From Hymenobacter baengnokdamensis (GTDB lineage: Bacteria; Bacteroidota; Bacteroidia; Cytophagales; Hymenobacteraceae), in NCBI RefSeq assembly GCF_008728635.1, contig NZ_CP044285.1, positions 2,604,001-2,668,000 on the forward strand: DNA of 64,000 nt, read 5' to 3'. Numbering within the stretch: the stretch's first letter is position 1; every line of letters begins with the position of its first letter. The notes under the pieces were generated by a model that worked only from the letters and a program-made list of their open reading frames with translations, did not search any database and was not told the DNA's origin. Positions 41,793 to 50,579 of the stretch are shown here, piece after piece. Made by a program: the position numbers and the translations under genes.

Positions 41793-43184
41793 ATGAAGAT
41801 TTTACGCTCTATCGGGGCCTGGCTGGACGACCGTCTGGGGATTTCGGATACGGTTATGCCGCTGGCCCGGCACCTGGTACCGCCGGGGGCCAAGTGGAGC
41901 TACGTGTTCGGGAGTGCGGCGCTGTTTTGTCTTATCCTGCAGGTGGTTACGGGGTTAGCTCTCACGCTGCTTTACCAGCCTACCTCGTCGGAGGCCTACC
42001 AGTCGCTGCAGTTTATTACCCACCAGGCGGTGTTTGGGCGCACGCTGCGGGCCATCCATTACTTCGGGGCGTCGGGCATGGTGCTGCTGGTGGGCGTACA
42101 TATGATGCGTGTGTACATCACAGCCTCCTACAAGTTTCCGCGCGAGATGAGCTGGATAAGCGGGGTATTTCTGCTGTTTCTGACCCTGGCGATGGGCTTC
42201 ACCGGGCAGCTGCTGCGCTGGGATTCCAATGGCGTGTGGTCGGCGGTGGTGGCGGCCGAGCAGGTGGGGCGCATTCCGGTTGTCGGCACCTACGTGGCGC
42301 GGCTGCTGCTGGGCGGCGATACCATCGGTGGGCAGTCGTTGAGCCGGTTTTACTCTTACCACACGCTGTTGTTTCCGGGGCTGCTGCTGGGGCTGGTGGG
42401 CTTTCACCTCTACCTGGTTATTCGCAACGGCGTATCGGAGCCGCCGGTGGCTGGCCGGCCCGTCGACCCCAAAACCTACCGGCAGTGGTACCAGGCTATG
42501 CTGAAGAAAGTGGGCGTGCCCTTCTGGCCCACTGCTGCCTGGCGCGACACGCTGTTTGGGGCCATCGTTATCCTCAGCATCTTCGGGCTGGCCCTATTGT
42601 ATGGCCCGCCTGAGCTAACCACGCCGCCCTCACCGGCCACCATCAATACCAACCCGGCCCCCGACTGGTACCTGCTGCCTGTGTTCGCGCTTTTTGCGCT
42701 CATGCCCGCCAAAATCGAGTCCTACGTCATTTTTATCGGTCCTATCCTCACCGTGATAGGGCTGCTGGCGCTGCCCTTCGTGTCGAACGCGGGCGAGCGC
42801 AGCCCGCTGCGGCGGCCCTGGGCGGTGTTTGGCTCGTTGTGCGTAGTGGTGTTTGTAGGGGCACTGCTGCTGCTGGGCGAGCAGGCACCGTGGTCGCCCA
42901 AGTTCACGGCCCAGCCGCTCACGGCCGGCCTCGTGCATTCCAGCGACCCGCAGGTGGTGGCCGGCAGCGCGTTATTTTACAACAAAGGCTGCCTCTACTG
43001 CCACCTTATCGACGGCCACGGCGGCCGGCGCGGCCCCGAGCTAACGGAGGTGGGCCGCCGCCTCACGCCCGGCGAGCTGGAAATCCGCATCGTGAACGGC
43101 GGCGGCAACATGCCCGCCTATGGCGGGGTGGTTTCTAAAAAAGAGCTGGCCGCGCTGGTCGCATTTTTGGGCACGCGCAAGTAG
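41793..43184 (+). CDS. Cytochrome b fused to a C-terminal cytochrome c domain
   Basis: The 463-residue protein combines three parts. Residues ~1-215 are the cytochrome b N-terminal part with haem ligands His89/His103 and His190/His205. Residues ~225-370 are the subunit IV-like part with the Qo-site PDWYLLP motif (ANPAPDWYLLPVFALF as NPAPDWYLLP). Residues ~380-463 are a mono-haem cytochrome c with Cys400-Cys403-His404 (CLYCH) and a Met ligand in GGNMPAYGG. It would oxidise quinol with the Rieske protein and hand electrons to the caa3 oxidase. No separate cytochrome c1 gene follows; the fusion replaces it. The gene ends the cluster. Confidence 0.94.
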   Translation: MKILRSIGAWLDDRLGISDTVMPLARHLVPPGAKWSYVFGSAALFCLILQVVTGLALTLLYQPTSSEAYQSLQFITHQAVFGRTLRAIHYFGASGMVLLVGVHMMRVYITASYKFPREMSWISGVFLLFLTLAMGFTGQLLRWDSNGVWSAVVAAEQVGRIPVVGTYVARLLLGGDTIGGQSLSRFYSYHTLLFPGLLLGLVGFHLYLVIRNGVSEPPVAGRPVDPKTYRQWYQAMLKKVGVPFWPTAAWRDTLFGAIVILSIFGLALLYGPPELTTPPSPATINTNPAPDWYLLPVFALFALMPAKIESYVIFIGPILTVIGLLALPFVSNAGERSPLRRPWAVFGSLCVVVFVGALLLLGEQAPWSPKFTAQPLTAGLVHSSDPQVVAGSALFYNKGCLYCHLIDGHGGRRGPELTEVGRRLTPGELEIRIVNGGGNMPAYGGVVSKKELAALVAFLGTRK

Positions 43185-43285
43185 GCAATGCGCCGCAGTT
43201 TGAGCAGTTCCCAGTAGTTCGTCCCATACTTCTAAAAACCGCTGCGAGTATCTGTACCAGTGCTCTAAGTGCTTACGGCCGGCCG

Positions 43286-44182
43286 TTACGCGCCGGGCTG
43301 CGTGAAGTGGTAAGTCAGTACGGGTGGCAGGGCATGGGTAGCCACGATATCGGCAATACCGGCGTGCAGGAAGCTGCTCAGGCCGGAGTGGTGATACGTA
43401 GGCAGTACTACCAGGCTGGCCTGTACCTGCTGGGCATACTGCTCGATACCCGTGCTTACCTCATCGGCATTTATCGAGGCTACCTGGCAATGCGTAAGCT
43501 GATGGCGCTTGGCAAATACCTGCATCTGCTGTTTGGTTGCCTCATCATTACCATTCGTGGCTACGTGCAACAGGTGCAGGGTAGCGTCTGGGAAAGCCGT
43601 CAGCACGGGTTGCAGGCCCGCAAAAGCACTATCGGCATCGGCCGAAAAGTCCGATGGAAAAACGATGGTGCGCACGTCGAAGGCGGCTTGCGGCGGCTTC
43701 ACAGCCAGTACCGGGCAGGGAGCCAGGCGAATAGTGCGCTCGACATGCGAGCCCAGAAAGAAGTTCTCGCTGCCCCCGTGGTTTTGCACACCCATCACCA
43801 CCAGGTCGCTGCCGTGTTTCTGAATGGCCCTCAGAATGCCATCGCTGAGGTCGGCCACTTCTACCGTATCCTGCATCGGCACATCGGCGGCCAGGGTGGC
43901 GGCCTCGTCTTTCAGTATATGCATCCGGTGCTTGGTGGCCTGCATCAATTTCAGCACAAAGAGCCCCTGCATACCACTGTTGCCGCCGCCGCTGTTGGGC
44001 ACGATGCCGCCGTGAACGGGTGCGCCAAATGTGCTGAAATTGCCCGTTTCCGTGGGTTCCTGGCCTTCCAGCACATAAAGCAGCGTCACGTTGCCGCCTG
44101 TATGCTTAGCTAGCTGCAAAGCCACCTCATAGGCATGATGAGCCTCGGGCGAGAAATCGGTAGGAACCAGGATATTTTTCAT
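43286..44182 (-). CDS. Universal stress protein with two tandem UspA domains
   Basis: The 298-residue protein has two UspA domains, ~1-150 and ~155-298. The first begins MKNILVPTDFSPEAHHAYEVAL and has an ATP-binding-type tail GVQNHGGSENFFLGSHVERT. The second begins VRTIVFPSDFSADADSAFAG and ends without the full glycine motif (LPTYHHSGLSSFLHAGIADI). Tandem USPs are common in Bacteroidota and are linked to stress and growth arrest. The gene converges on the respiratory cluster. Its upstream region is AT-rich, but no clear TAnnTTTG is visible. Confidence 0.92.
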   Translation of the reverse strand: MKNILVPTDFSPEAHHAYEVALQLAKHTGGNVTLLYVLEGQEPTETGNFSTFGAPVHGGIVPNSGGGNSGMQGLFVLKLMQATKHRMHILKDEAATLAADVPMQDTVEVADLSDGILRAIQKHGSDLVVMGVQNHGGSENFFLGSHVERTIRLAPCPVLAVKPPQAAFDVRTIVFPSDFSADADSAFAGLQPVLTAFPDATLHLLHVATNGNDEATKQQMQVFAKRHQLTHCQVASINADEVSTGIEQYAQQVQASLVVLPTYHHSGLSSFLHAGIADIVATHALPPVLTYHFTQPGA

Positions 44183-44450
44183 ACGGCTTGGGGCTAAAGG
44201 AGTTAAAAGCGGTCGCCACTGCCACCGCTACCCTTCTACGGTAGATGGCATTGAAACAATAAGCTCCTGATTAAAAATTATTTTAGCTCATCCAATATTC
44301 AGCTTCAGCCTCTTAGTCATGGTATCGTAGGGCGGACTTTCAGTCCGCACGTTAACTTACGCGGCTCTCCACTGATTCTGGGTGTGCACTAGATTAATAT
44401 ATAAAAATGTAAATACAAATTCATATATATTACTTTGATATCCACCTGTC

Positions 44451-44532
44451 GAAGCCTCTCTACCCCTTCACCAGGGGTCCGTACAATGGAGCGGTAGCGA
44501 GGCTTCCTATCAGTCAGCAGGACGTTTTTTAT
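44451..44532. repeat. Decayed palindromic element of the GACGTT hairpin type
   Basis: GAAGCCTCTCTACC pairs with GGTAGCGAGGCTTC with one mismatch, and the right side runs into CAGCAGGACGTTTTTT, which matches the right arm of the terminator at 51623-51640. It looks like a remnant of the same dispersed family. Confidence 0.5.
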
Positions 44533-44558
44533 GACTGCTTACTTCTCCACGAGTACAT

Positions 44559-44590
44559 AAAGAGAAGCGCGAGGGATAGCCCTCCTCTTT
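44559..44590 (-). terminator. Possible terminator of the M48 protease gene
   Basis: On the minus strand AAAGAG/CTCTTT and GAGGG/CCCTC form a stem with one internal bulge, about 45 nt after the stop codon of the M48 gene. The U tract is short, so confidence is limited. Confidence 0.4.
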
Positions 44591-44634
44591 CGGGTGGACC
44601 AGGCAGAAACCAGGGTGTTTGGCAACGAGTAGGT

Positions 44635-46083
44635 CTACCTGCCTACCACCTTAAACAAGGTGCCGGCCGGTAGGCGGTCAGTTAGCTGCATGCCATTGAT
44701 AATAGCGACTTCTTCGAGGCGCTTGGTGGGCACGCCGTTGGCCGTGAGGGCTTGCGAAAGCGTGGTAGCGGCCGGGGCCTGCTTTATGTGAATGTGCTCG
44801 GCCTGCCGGTTGAGCTTGCTGGCCTCGGTGAGGCGCTGGTAGCCCTGCACGGCGCTGGCAAACTGCGGCGCATAGGTGCCAAATGTGGCGGCCGTAGCCA
44901 GCCCCACAAAAGCAAACAGCGACTTGCCATCCTGTAAGATATAGCTCTGTACATGGGCCGGCGTGGCCTGGCTCTGCGAAGCGGCCTGGTCGCCTTCAAA
45001 CGTGAGGGCGGGGAACCCGTTGATGGTGGTGCGCTGCACGTTGCCGGCCGTTACGCCGATTTGTTTGGCCAGCGTTTGGGCGGCCTCATCCAGCGAGCTG
45101 CCGCTGACGCCCGTAAAAGCCAGCAGCGCCTTGCCGTTGGGCTCCGACATTTGAAACTGCTCGGGCGAGTTCTGCGATTTCCAGCCCGCCGGAATCGGGA
45201 AGCGAAATTTCAGCTCGGGATGATAAAACACCCCATTTTCCACGAAGCCCTCGCGTGGGTCATCGCCGAAGGGCAGCCCGTCGATGGAGCGGAGGTAACT
45301 GTCGCGGTTTACCGCAAACGTGGTTTTGCCGCTAGCTTGCTTGGCCTGCGCAGCCAGCCCTTTCACGCGCTGGTAGCGGTCGGCCGAGTTGGGGTGCGTA
45401 GAAAGAAACGTGGGAACGCTGCTGCCACTCTGCTGCTCGGTGCGCTCCAGGGTCTGGAAAAAACTGGCCATGTGCGAGGCATCATAACCAACTTTGGTCG
45501 AGTATTTAACACCCAGGCCATCGGCCTCATTTTCATCGTTGCGGCTGTATTTAAGCATCCCCAGGCCCACTACCTGCTGCGCCACGCCGCCAATCGACTG
45601 CATCACCTGTGGGGCCAGCACCGAGCCCAGCAGCATGCCAATGCCGGTAATGGTGGAGCGGGTTTGCTGCTTTTTGCCGTGCTGCGCCGTAATGTGGCCC
45701 AGCTCGTGGCCCAGCACGCCGGTAAACTGCGCCTCGTCGTTGAAATAGGCCATGATGCCCCGCGTGAAGTACACATGACCATCGGGCGTGGCAAAGGCGT
45801 TGATAACCGGCGAATCGACAATGGTAAAACCATAGTCGCCGGGCCGGTCCGAAATGGCCGTCATGCGCTTTCCCTGCTGCGTGATGTAAGCCTGCAGCCT
45901 GGGGTTATCGTACATCCCAAACTGGGCAATCACCTGCGGGTCGGGCTGGGCGCCTTGCAGCGGCTCCTTGAAGCAAGCAACGTCCCCAATCGGTTTGGCT
46001 GGCCTGGCCGGCGTAGCGCTGGCCAGCGGCAGCAGCAAAAGCAGCGTAACAGGCCGCAACACGCGGCGGAATAATATATTCAT
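44635..46083 (-). CDS. Secreted M48-family zinc metalloprotease
   Basis: The 482-residue protein has a signal peptide (~1-24, ASATPA). The catalytic motif HELGH gives His126, Glu127 and His130, and the third zinc ligand is Glu184 in RNDENEADGLG. This is the layout of BepA/YfgC-type periplasmic proteases that act in outer membrane protein quality control. After the protease domain, residues ~280-410 form a region with LKFRFPIPAGWKSQNSPEQF, common in Bacteroidota M48 proteins. The C-terminus ends with a short LysM-like segment (IINGMQLTDRLPAGTLFKVV). A terminator separates it from the upstream TlpA-type gene. Confidence 0.9.
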   Translation of the reverse strand: MNILFRRVLRPVTLLLLLPLASATPARPAKPIGDVACFKEPLQGAQPDPQVIAQFGMYDNPRLQAYITQQGKRMTAISDRPGDYGFTIVDSPVINAFATPDGHVYFTRGIMAYFNDEAQFTGVLGHELGHITAQHGKKQQTRSTITGIGMLLGSVLAPQVMQSIGGVAQQVVGLGMLKYSRNDENEADGLGVKYSTKVGYDASHMASFFQTLERTEQQSGSSVPTFLSTHPNSADRYQRVKGLAAQAKQASGKTTFAVNRDSYLRSIDGLPFGDDPREGFVENGVFYHPELKFRFPIPAGWKSQNSPEQFQMSEPNGKALLAFTGVSGSSLDEAAQTLAKQIGVTAGNVQRTTINGFPALTFEGDQAASQSQATPAHVQSYILQDGKSLFAFVGLATAATFGTYAPQFASAVQGYQRLTEASKLNRQAEHIHIKQAPAATTLSQALTANGVPTKRLEEVAIINGMQLTDRLPAGTLFKVVGR

Positions 46084-46245
46084 TATTTGATATATAGTGA
46101 AAGTTCTGGATTTTCAAATTGCCAGGTCGAAAAAGCTAAACCGGTTCCCTAGTGGGGGGAGAGCTTGGCCGGCAGCCCACACCGTCCACTGTCTTGGAAA
46201 CTGTGCTAAATCCTACATTAAAAGCTTTGGAGTACTCCATAACAA

Positions 46246-46280
46246 AAGCGCCACCATCCGCAAGCCGGACAGTGGCGCTT
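46246..46280 (-). terminator. Terminator after the TlpA-type lipoprotein gene
   Basis: AAGCGCCAC (46246-46254) pairs perfectly with GTGGCGCTT (46272-46280), with inner TCCG/CGGA pairing in the loop. It lies ~50 nt after the stop of the gene at 46332. A-rich and T-rich flanks are present on both sides. Confidence 0.75.
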
Positions 46281-46331
46281 AAAACGGTGCGCAAAGATGA
46301 AGGTTTCGTGTAGCGATTTGATTGCTGCTCG

Positions 46332-47675
46332 CTATTCTTTCAGCAGCTTGTCCACCGTGCGGTTAAAGTGGGCTTTTTCTTCCTCGTAATACTGCCCCGT
46401 GCCCGGCCCCGAAAAGCCGGTGCGGATGCTGCGCACCACGCCTTTTTTATCCAGAAAAATGGTGGTTGGGAAACCCAGAAACTTCGCCAGCTGCGGCAGC
46501 GACCTGGCTACCGAGTCTTTGTTCGACACGCCCGCCACGGCCAGGTCGTAGCCGATGTTGAAGCGTTGCTTCATCTTTTGCAAACGGCTGGCCGCCTGCT
46601 GGTAGTCAGAGCTACGCTCGTAGCCCAGGCCGATAATCTCCACGCCGCGCGCCTTATTCTGCGCGTACCAGGGCGCGAGGTAAGCGGTTTCGTCCATGCA
46701 GTTGGGGCACCACGAGCCCAGGATTTGCAGCACCACCACCTTGCCCTTGTACTTGGGGTCGGTAGGGGAGATGCTGCTGCCCTGCACAATGCTCGGAAAC
46801 TTGAAATTCAGCCGCGACTCGCCCTTGCGCAGGTAGGTGAGCGTGTCGGCGTCGGGCAGCTTGGCCTTGGGGTCGAGGGTAGCCGTCCAGGTTTCGTGGC
46901 CCGATTTGCCTGAGTAGTAGTCGCCATTGAGTTCTCCTCGGTAAGCATTTTCAGCCAAAGCACGTGGCAAGCCGGTTTGCTCATTATTAGCAGCGGTAAC
47001 CTTTATTTTTGGCTCTTTTTTAGCCTCGAATAAAAAAGCGTGACTTCCATCAAATGTGCTCATACGCAGTCCACTACCCAGTGCACTTCCACTTAGATAA
47101 CGGTAGTCGCCAGTTGTAGTTAAGAAGGTGCCTACAACATCTGCACCTTTTTGCTGAATCACCCCTACTGCTGGATAACTGTCTTTACCATCGGTAAAAG
47201 TGGTTTTCCATGTACCAGCAAAAGAAGCGGCGTCTTTTGAATCGGCGCCGTTAAAAAGCGACTGCGCGCCCGCAGTAGCCACCAGCGGCACCCGATATGG
47301 CGTCTTGCTGTCGTATTTCACCCACACGCCTTTCAGCTTATCCTGGCCATCGGCGCGCACCACCAGCGCCGCGTCAAACACGTGCAGGCGAATGGTAACC
47401 GAGTCGCCGGCTGCCGAGATTTCGTCGCAGCGCAGGCGCTCCTCGCCGTTCAGCCCTTTATTAACAAGGTACACCACCGGCTTGCCGGCCTCAGTTTTAA
47501 CCTCGAATAAAAACGGAATTTTCTGGCCCTGCGTGGCCAGTTCGCCGCGCCAGGGGCCGGGTGTAAGCAGCGCGGCGGCCGAAGTGGCACCCGCTGCGCC
47601 CGAGCCCGAAGTAGTAGACGAGTTGCAGCCGGCCAACAGCGTAGCTGCCAGAAAGACCAAACAGAGAGATTTCAT
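46332..47675 (-). CDS. TlpA-family thiol-disulfide lipoprotein
   Basis: The 447-residue protein starts with the lipoprotein signal MKSLCLVFLAATLLAGCNSS. Residues ~25-290 are an extended N-terminal region with two related beta-rich parts (FLFEVKTEAGKPVVYLVNKG and AFLFEAKKEPKIKV). The C-terminal thioredoxin domain (~300-447) has Trp322-Cys323-Pro-Asn-Cys326 (GSWCPNC), GYERSSDYQQAASRL and the cis-Pro region GFPTTIFLDKKG. It would reduce periplasmic disulfides. Unlike the gene at 4079, the active site is intact. The middle (46981-47220) has about 43 percent GC against ~58-60 percent in the flanks, with a matching change in codon use. A -7 element lies 5 nt before the ATG. Confidence 0.92.
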   Translation of the reverse strand: MKSLCLVFLAATLLAGCNSSTTSGSGAAGATSAAALLTPGPWRGELATQGQKIPFLFEVKTEAGKPVVYLVNKGLNGEERLRCDEISAAGDSVTIRLHVFDAALVVRADGQDKLKGVWVKYDSKTPYRVPLVATAGAQSLFNGADSKDAASFAGTWKTTFTDGKDSYPAVGVIQQKGADVVGTFLTTTGDYRYLSGSALGSGLRMSTFDGSHAFLFEAKKEPKIKVTAANNEQTGLPRALAENAYRGELNGDYYSGKSGHETWTATLDPKAKLPDADTLTYLRKGESRLNFKFPSIVQGSSISPTDPKYKGKVVVLQILGSWCPNCMDETAYLAPWYAQNKARGVEIIGLGYERSSDYQQAASRLQKMKQRFNIGYDLAVAGVSNKDSVARSLPQLAKFLGFPTTIFLDKKGVVRSIRTGFSGPGTGQYYEEEKAHFNRTVDKLLKE

Positions 47676-47680
47676 AAAAG

Positions 47681-47687
47681 CAAAGTA
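47681..47687 (-). promoter_or_regulatory. -7-like element directly before the TlpA-type gene
   Basis: On the minus strand TACTTTG ends 5 nt before the ATG at 47675, with CTTTT in between. It is one base shorter than TAnnTTTG. It resembles the arrangement at 5264 and 61287 and suggests a leaderless transcript. Confidence 0.35.
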
Positions 47688-47856
47688 GAACCGCCAAAAC
47701 TAGCACCGGCGCCACTTGGTTATAAGATGTGGCTGCTTCGTGCCGAATCGGCGTAAAAGTCGCACAGCGTGCCTCTCCAACCAGCATTCTATTTGGAAGA
47801 TTTCTAAGTACACTCCTAAATCAACCGGATACTACCAATTTGCCTGGGCTGCCAGT

Positions 47857-47864
47857 TACTTTTG
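47857..47864 (+). promoter_or_regulatory. -7 promoter element of the aconitase gene
   Basis: TACTTTTG is a perfect TAnnTTTG, placing transcription start near 47871 and giving a ~24-nt leader before the ATG at 47895. A TTTG at 47839-47842 is too close (14 nt) to be a normal -33 element. Confidence 0.55.
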
Positions 47865-47894
47865 CGCCTAAGCTAACAACCCCACTCTCCTCCT

Positions 47895-50174
47895 ATGGCG
47901 TTTGACCTTGATATGATTCGGGCCGTGTACGCGGGCCTCGGCGCGCGCATCGAAGCCGCCCGCACGGCCGTCGGCCGGCCGCTCACGCTCACCGAAAAAA
48001 TCCTTTATGCTCACCTCTACGGGGGCAAAGTCGGCGCTTCCTACCAGCGCGGCATAAGCTACGTCGATTTTACCCCCGACCGCGTAGCCATGCAGGATGC
48101 CACCGCCCAGATGGCGCTGCTACAGTTTATGCAGGCCGGCAAGGACAAAACAGCCGTTCCCTCGACCGTACACTGCGACCACCTGATTCAGGCTAAGGAC
48201 GGCGCCACCGAAGACCTCGCCGTAGCCAACGACGAGAACAAGGAAGTTTACGATTTTCTGGCTTCGGTTTCGAATAAGTATGGCATTGGCTTCTGGAAGC
48301 CGGGCGCGGGCATTATTCACCAGGTAGTGCTCGAAAACTACGCCTTCCCCGGCGGCATGATGATTGGCACCGACTCGCACACCCCCAACGCGGGTGGCCT
48401 GGGCATGATTGCCATTGGCGTGGGCGGCGCCGATGCTGTGGACGTAATGGCCGGGATGCCCTGGGAGCTGAAGTTCCCGAAGGTGATTGGCGTAAAGCTG
48501 ACCGGCAAGATGAGCGGCTGGACCTCGGCCAAAGACGTGATTCTGAAAGTAGCTGGTATTCTGACCGTAAAAGGCGGTACCGGCGCCATCGTGGAGTATT
48601 TTGGCGAAGGCGCGGAAAGCCTGAGCGCCACTGGCAAAGGCACCATCTGCAACATGGGCGCCGAAATCGGGGCTACCACCTCGGTATTTGGCTACGATGA
48701 GAAGATGGGCGACTACCTGCGCAGCACCGACCGCGCCGATATTGCCGACATGGCGAAAGGCGTGGCCCAGCACCTGCGCGCCGACGACGAGGTGTACGCT
48801 AACCCGGCCAATTTCTACGACCAACTCATCGAGATTGACCTCAATACCCTGGAGCCTTACGTGAACGGCCCGTTTACGCCCGACGCCGCCTGGCCGATTT
48901 CGCAGTTTGCCGCCGCCGTAAAGGAGCACGGCTGGCCCGAGAAGCTGGAAGTGGGCCTCATTGGCTCGTGCACCAACTCCAGCTACGAAGACATTACCCG
49001 CGCCGCCAGCATCGCCAAGCAGGCCGTGGATAAGGGCCTGCACGTAGCGGCCGAGTTTACCATCACGCCCGGCTCGGAGCAGGTGCGCTACACCGTGGCC
49101 CGCGACGGTCTGCTCGACACCTTCGCCGAGATGGGCGGTGTGGTGCTGGCCAATGCCTGCGGGCCGTGCATCGGCCAGTGGGCCCGCCACACCGATGACC
49201 CCAAGCGCCGTAACTCCATCATTACGAGCTTCAACCGCAACTTTGCCAAGCGCAACGACGGCAACCCAAACACGCATGCGTTCGTGGCTTCGCCCGAAAT
49301 CGTAACGGCTTTCGCCATCGCCGGCAGCTTGACCTTTAATCCGCTCACCGATACGCTGCCCGGCAAAAACGGCGCGGTGAAGTTCGACGAGCCCACCGGC
49401 GTAGAGCTGCCCCCGTCCGGCTTTGCCGTGGAAGACGCGGGCTTCCAGGCCCCGGCGGCCGATGGCAGCACCGTACAGGTGTTGGTAGACCGTAACTCGG
49501 ACCGCCTCCAACTGCTGGAACCCTTCAAACCCTGGGAAGGTACCGACCTGCTGGGGTTGCGGGTGCTCATCAAGGCGCTCGGCAAGTGCACCACCGACCA
49601 CATCAGCATGGCCGGCCCGTGGCTCAAGTTCCGCGGGCACCTGGATAATATTTCCAACAACATGCTCATCGGCGCCACCAATGCCTACACCGGCGAAACC
49701 AACGCTGTGAAGGACAGTGGTACCCAGGGCTCGCCCTACGTGCCGGTGCCCCAGGCCGCCCGCGTGCTTAAGAGCATCGGCATCGGCTCGATTGTGGTAG
49801 GCGACGAGAACTACGGCGAAGGCAGCTCGCGCGAGCACGCCGCCATGGAGCCCCGCCACCTCGGCGTGCGCGCCGTGCTGGTGAAAAGCTTCGCCCGGAT
49901 TCACGAAACCAACCTCAAGAAGCAGGGGATGCTGGCTCTCACCTTCGCCAATAAGGCCGACTACGACCTCATCGAAGAAGATGACCAGATTGACATCCTG
50001 GGCCTCACGAGCTTCGCTCCCGGCCAGCCGCTGCAAGTGCGCCTGCGCCACTCCGACGGTGACACTGACCTCATCACCGTCAACCACACCTACAACGAAG
50101 GCCAGATTGGCTGGTTTAAAGCCGGCTCGGCTCTGAACCTGATTAAGTTGCAGGCACAGGGTGTGGCAGTGTAA
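47895..50174 (+). CDS. acnA: Aconitate hydratase (mitochondrial-type)
   Basis: The 759-residue enzyme interconverts citrate and isocitrate in the TCA cycle. It starts [20 protein letters not shown]. The 4Fe-4S cluster cysteines lie in [13 protein letters not shown] and [11 protein letters not shown]. Substrate-binding residues are visible in [28 protein letters not shown] and [38 protein letters not shown] starts the swivelling domain 4. The length and motif set match the mitochondrial-type aconitases found in Bacteroidota rather than AcnB. It is a single-gene transcription unit followed by a hairpin terminator. Confidence 0.97.
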   Translation: MAFDLDMIRAVYAGLGARIEAARTAVGRPLTLTEKILYAHLYGGKVGASYQRGISYVDFTPDRVAMQDATAQMALLQFMQAGKDKTAVPSTVHCDHLIQAKDGATEDLAVANDENKEVYDFLASVSNKYGIGFWKPGAGIIHQVVLENYAFPGGMMIGTDSHTPNAGGLGMIAIGVGGADAVDVMAGMPWELKFPKVIGVKLTGKMSGWTSAKDVILKVAGILTVKGGTGAIVEYFGEGAESLSATGKGTICNMGAEIGATTSVFGYDEKMGDYLRSTDRADIADMAKGVAQHLRADDEVYANPANFYDQLIEIDLNTLEPYVNGPFTPDAAWPISQFAAAVKEHGWPEKLEVGLIGSCTNSSYEDITRAASIAKQAVDKGLHVAAEFTITPGSEQVRYTVARDGLLDTFAEMGGVVLANACGPCIGQWARHTDDPKRRNSIITSFNRNFAKRNDGNPNTHAFVASPEIVTAFAIAGSLTFNPLTDTLPGKNGAVKFDEPTGVELPPSGFAVEDAGFQAPAADGSTVQVLVDRNSDRLQLLEPFKPWEGTDLLGLRVLIKALGKCTTDHISMAGPWLKFRGHLDNISNNMLIGATNAYTGETNAVKDSGTQGSPYVPVPQAARVLKSIGIGSIVVGDENYGEGSSREHAAMEPRHLGVRAVLVKSFARIHETNLKKQGMLALTFANKADYDLIEEDDQIDILGLTSFAPGQPLQVRLRHSDGDTDLITVNHTYNEGQIGWFKAGSALNLIKLQAQGVAV

Positions 50175-50197
50175 ATATCGTTATTGCTGATTACTTT

Positions 50198-50232
50198 AAC
50201 GGCCGCCTCGGGAAACCGGGGTGGCCGTTTTT
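50198..50232 (+). terminator. Rho-independent terminator of the aconitase gene
   Basis: AACGGCC (50198-50204) pairs with GGCCGTT (50223-50229), with further G-C pairing inside, and is followed by a T run. It lies 24 nt after the stop. Confidence 0.88.
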
Positions 50233-50317
50233 GTAAAGCAGAGTAGTAAATAATCTCTAATTTTTACCTTTCAAAATACTTAGGTTTCCATATCGCCAAT
50301 GGGTTGTATCTCCAAAA

Positions 50318-50499
50318 CTGTCACGAGTTTAGGCGAAGCAGTAACTCGTGACAGGTTTTCGGGGAGGCTGTGCCTCCCATAGAACGATGTAGTAGAACGA
50401 AACTAGCGGCGCATTTCCACTTTGCCGCTGGCGCGGCAGTGGAGGTACAACCTCCACAGTATAATCGGCACGAGTTACGGCTTCGCCTAAACTCGCGCC
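50318..50499. repeat. Compound element of nested hairpins with related inverted ends
   Basis: CTGTCACGAGTT (50318-50329) pairs perfectly with AACTCGTGACAG (50343-50354). Next come GGGAGGC/GCCTCCC (50362-50378) and GTGGAGGT/ACCTCCAC (50439-50457). The right end (about 50467-50499) folds on itself as GGCACGAGTT/AACTCGCGCC. The left hairpin from GAGTTTAGGCGAAGC to CTCGTG is also the reverse complement of the right end with one mismatch over 26 nt. The outer ends therefore form long inverted repeats that are themselves palindromes. Confidence 0.85.
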
Positions 50500-50579
50500 A
50501 GTTAGTAAACTACTTTAGTACCACGGATGCAACTTGCGGCGGCAATAGGAGTTAGGGAATAAGCACTTTCTCAATTCTT

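Larger units (their letters stand above)
44183..44634. other. 452-nt gap containing several palindromes and an AT-rich stretch, no gene
   Basis: It contains a short hairpin GCGGACT/AGTCCGC (44332-44348), an AT-rich stretch (44390-44445), an imperfect 14-bp repeat pair (44451-44464 with 44493-44506), an orphan CAGCAGGACGTTTTTT word (44517-44530), and a terminator-like hairpin (44559-44590). Nothing in it encodes a plausible protein or known RNA. Confidence 0.65.
50175..50579. other. 405-nt gap with a terminator and a compound hairpin element, no gene
   Basis: The left end holds the aconitase terminator. Positions 50318-50499 hold the compound palindromic element described separately. The remainder (50235-50317 and 50500-50579) is moderately AT-rich and shows nothing else. 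No -7 consensus for the aldo/keto reductase gene is seen. Confidence 0.6.

Noticed and set aside
48120..50087. 655-codon open frame antisense to aconitase
   Set aside because: The plus-strand frame is an unmistakable full-length aconitase. The antisense frame is His/Val/Gly-rich without domains; high GC and strong third-position bias leave long open antisense frames.
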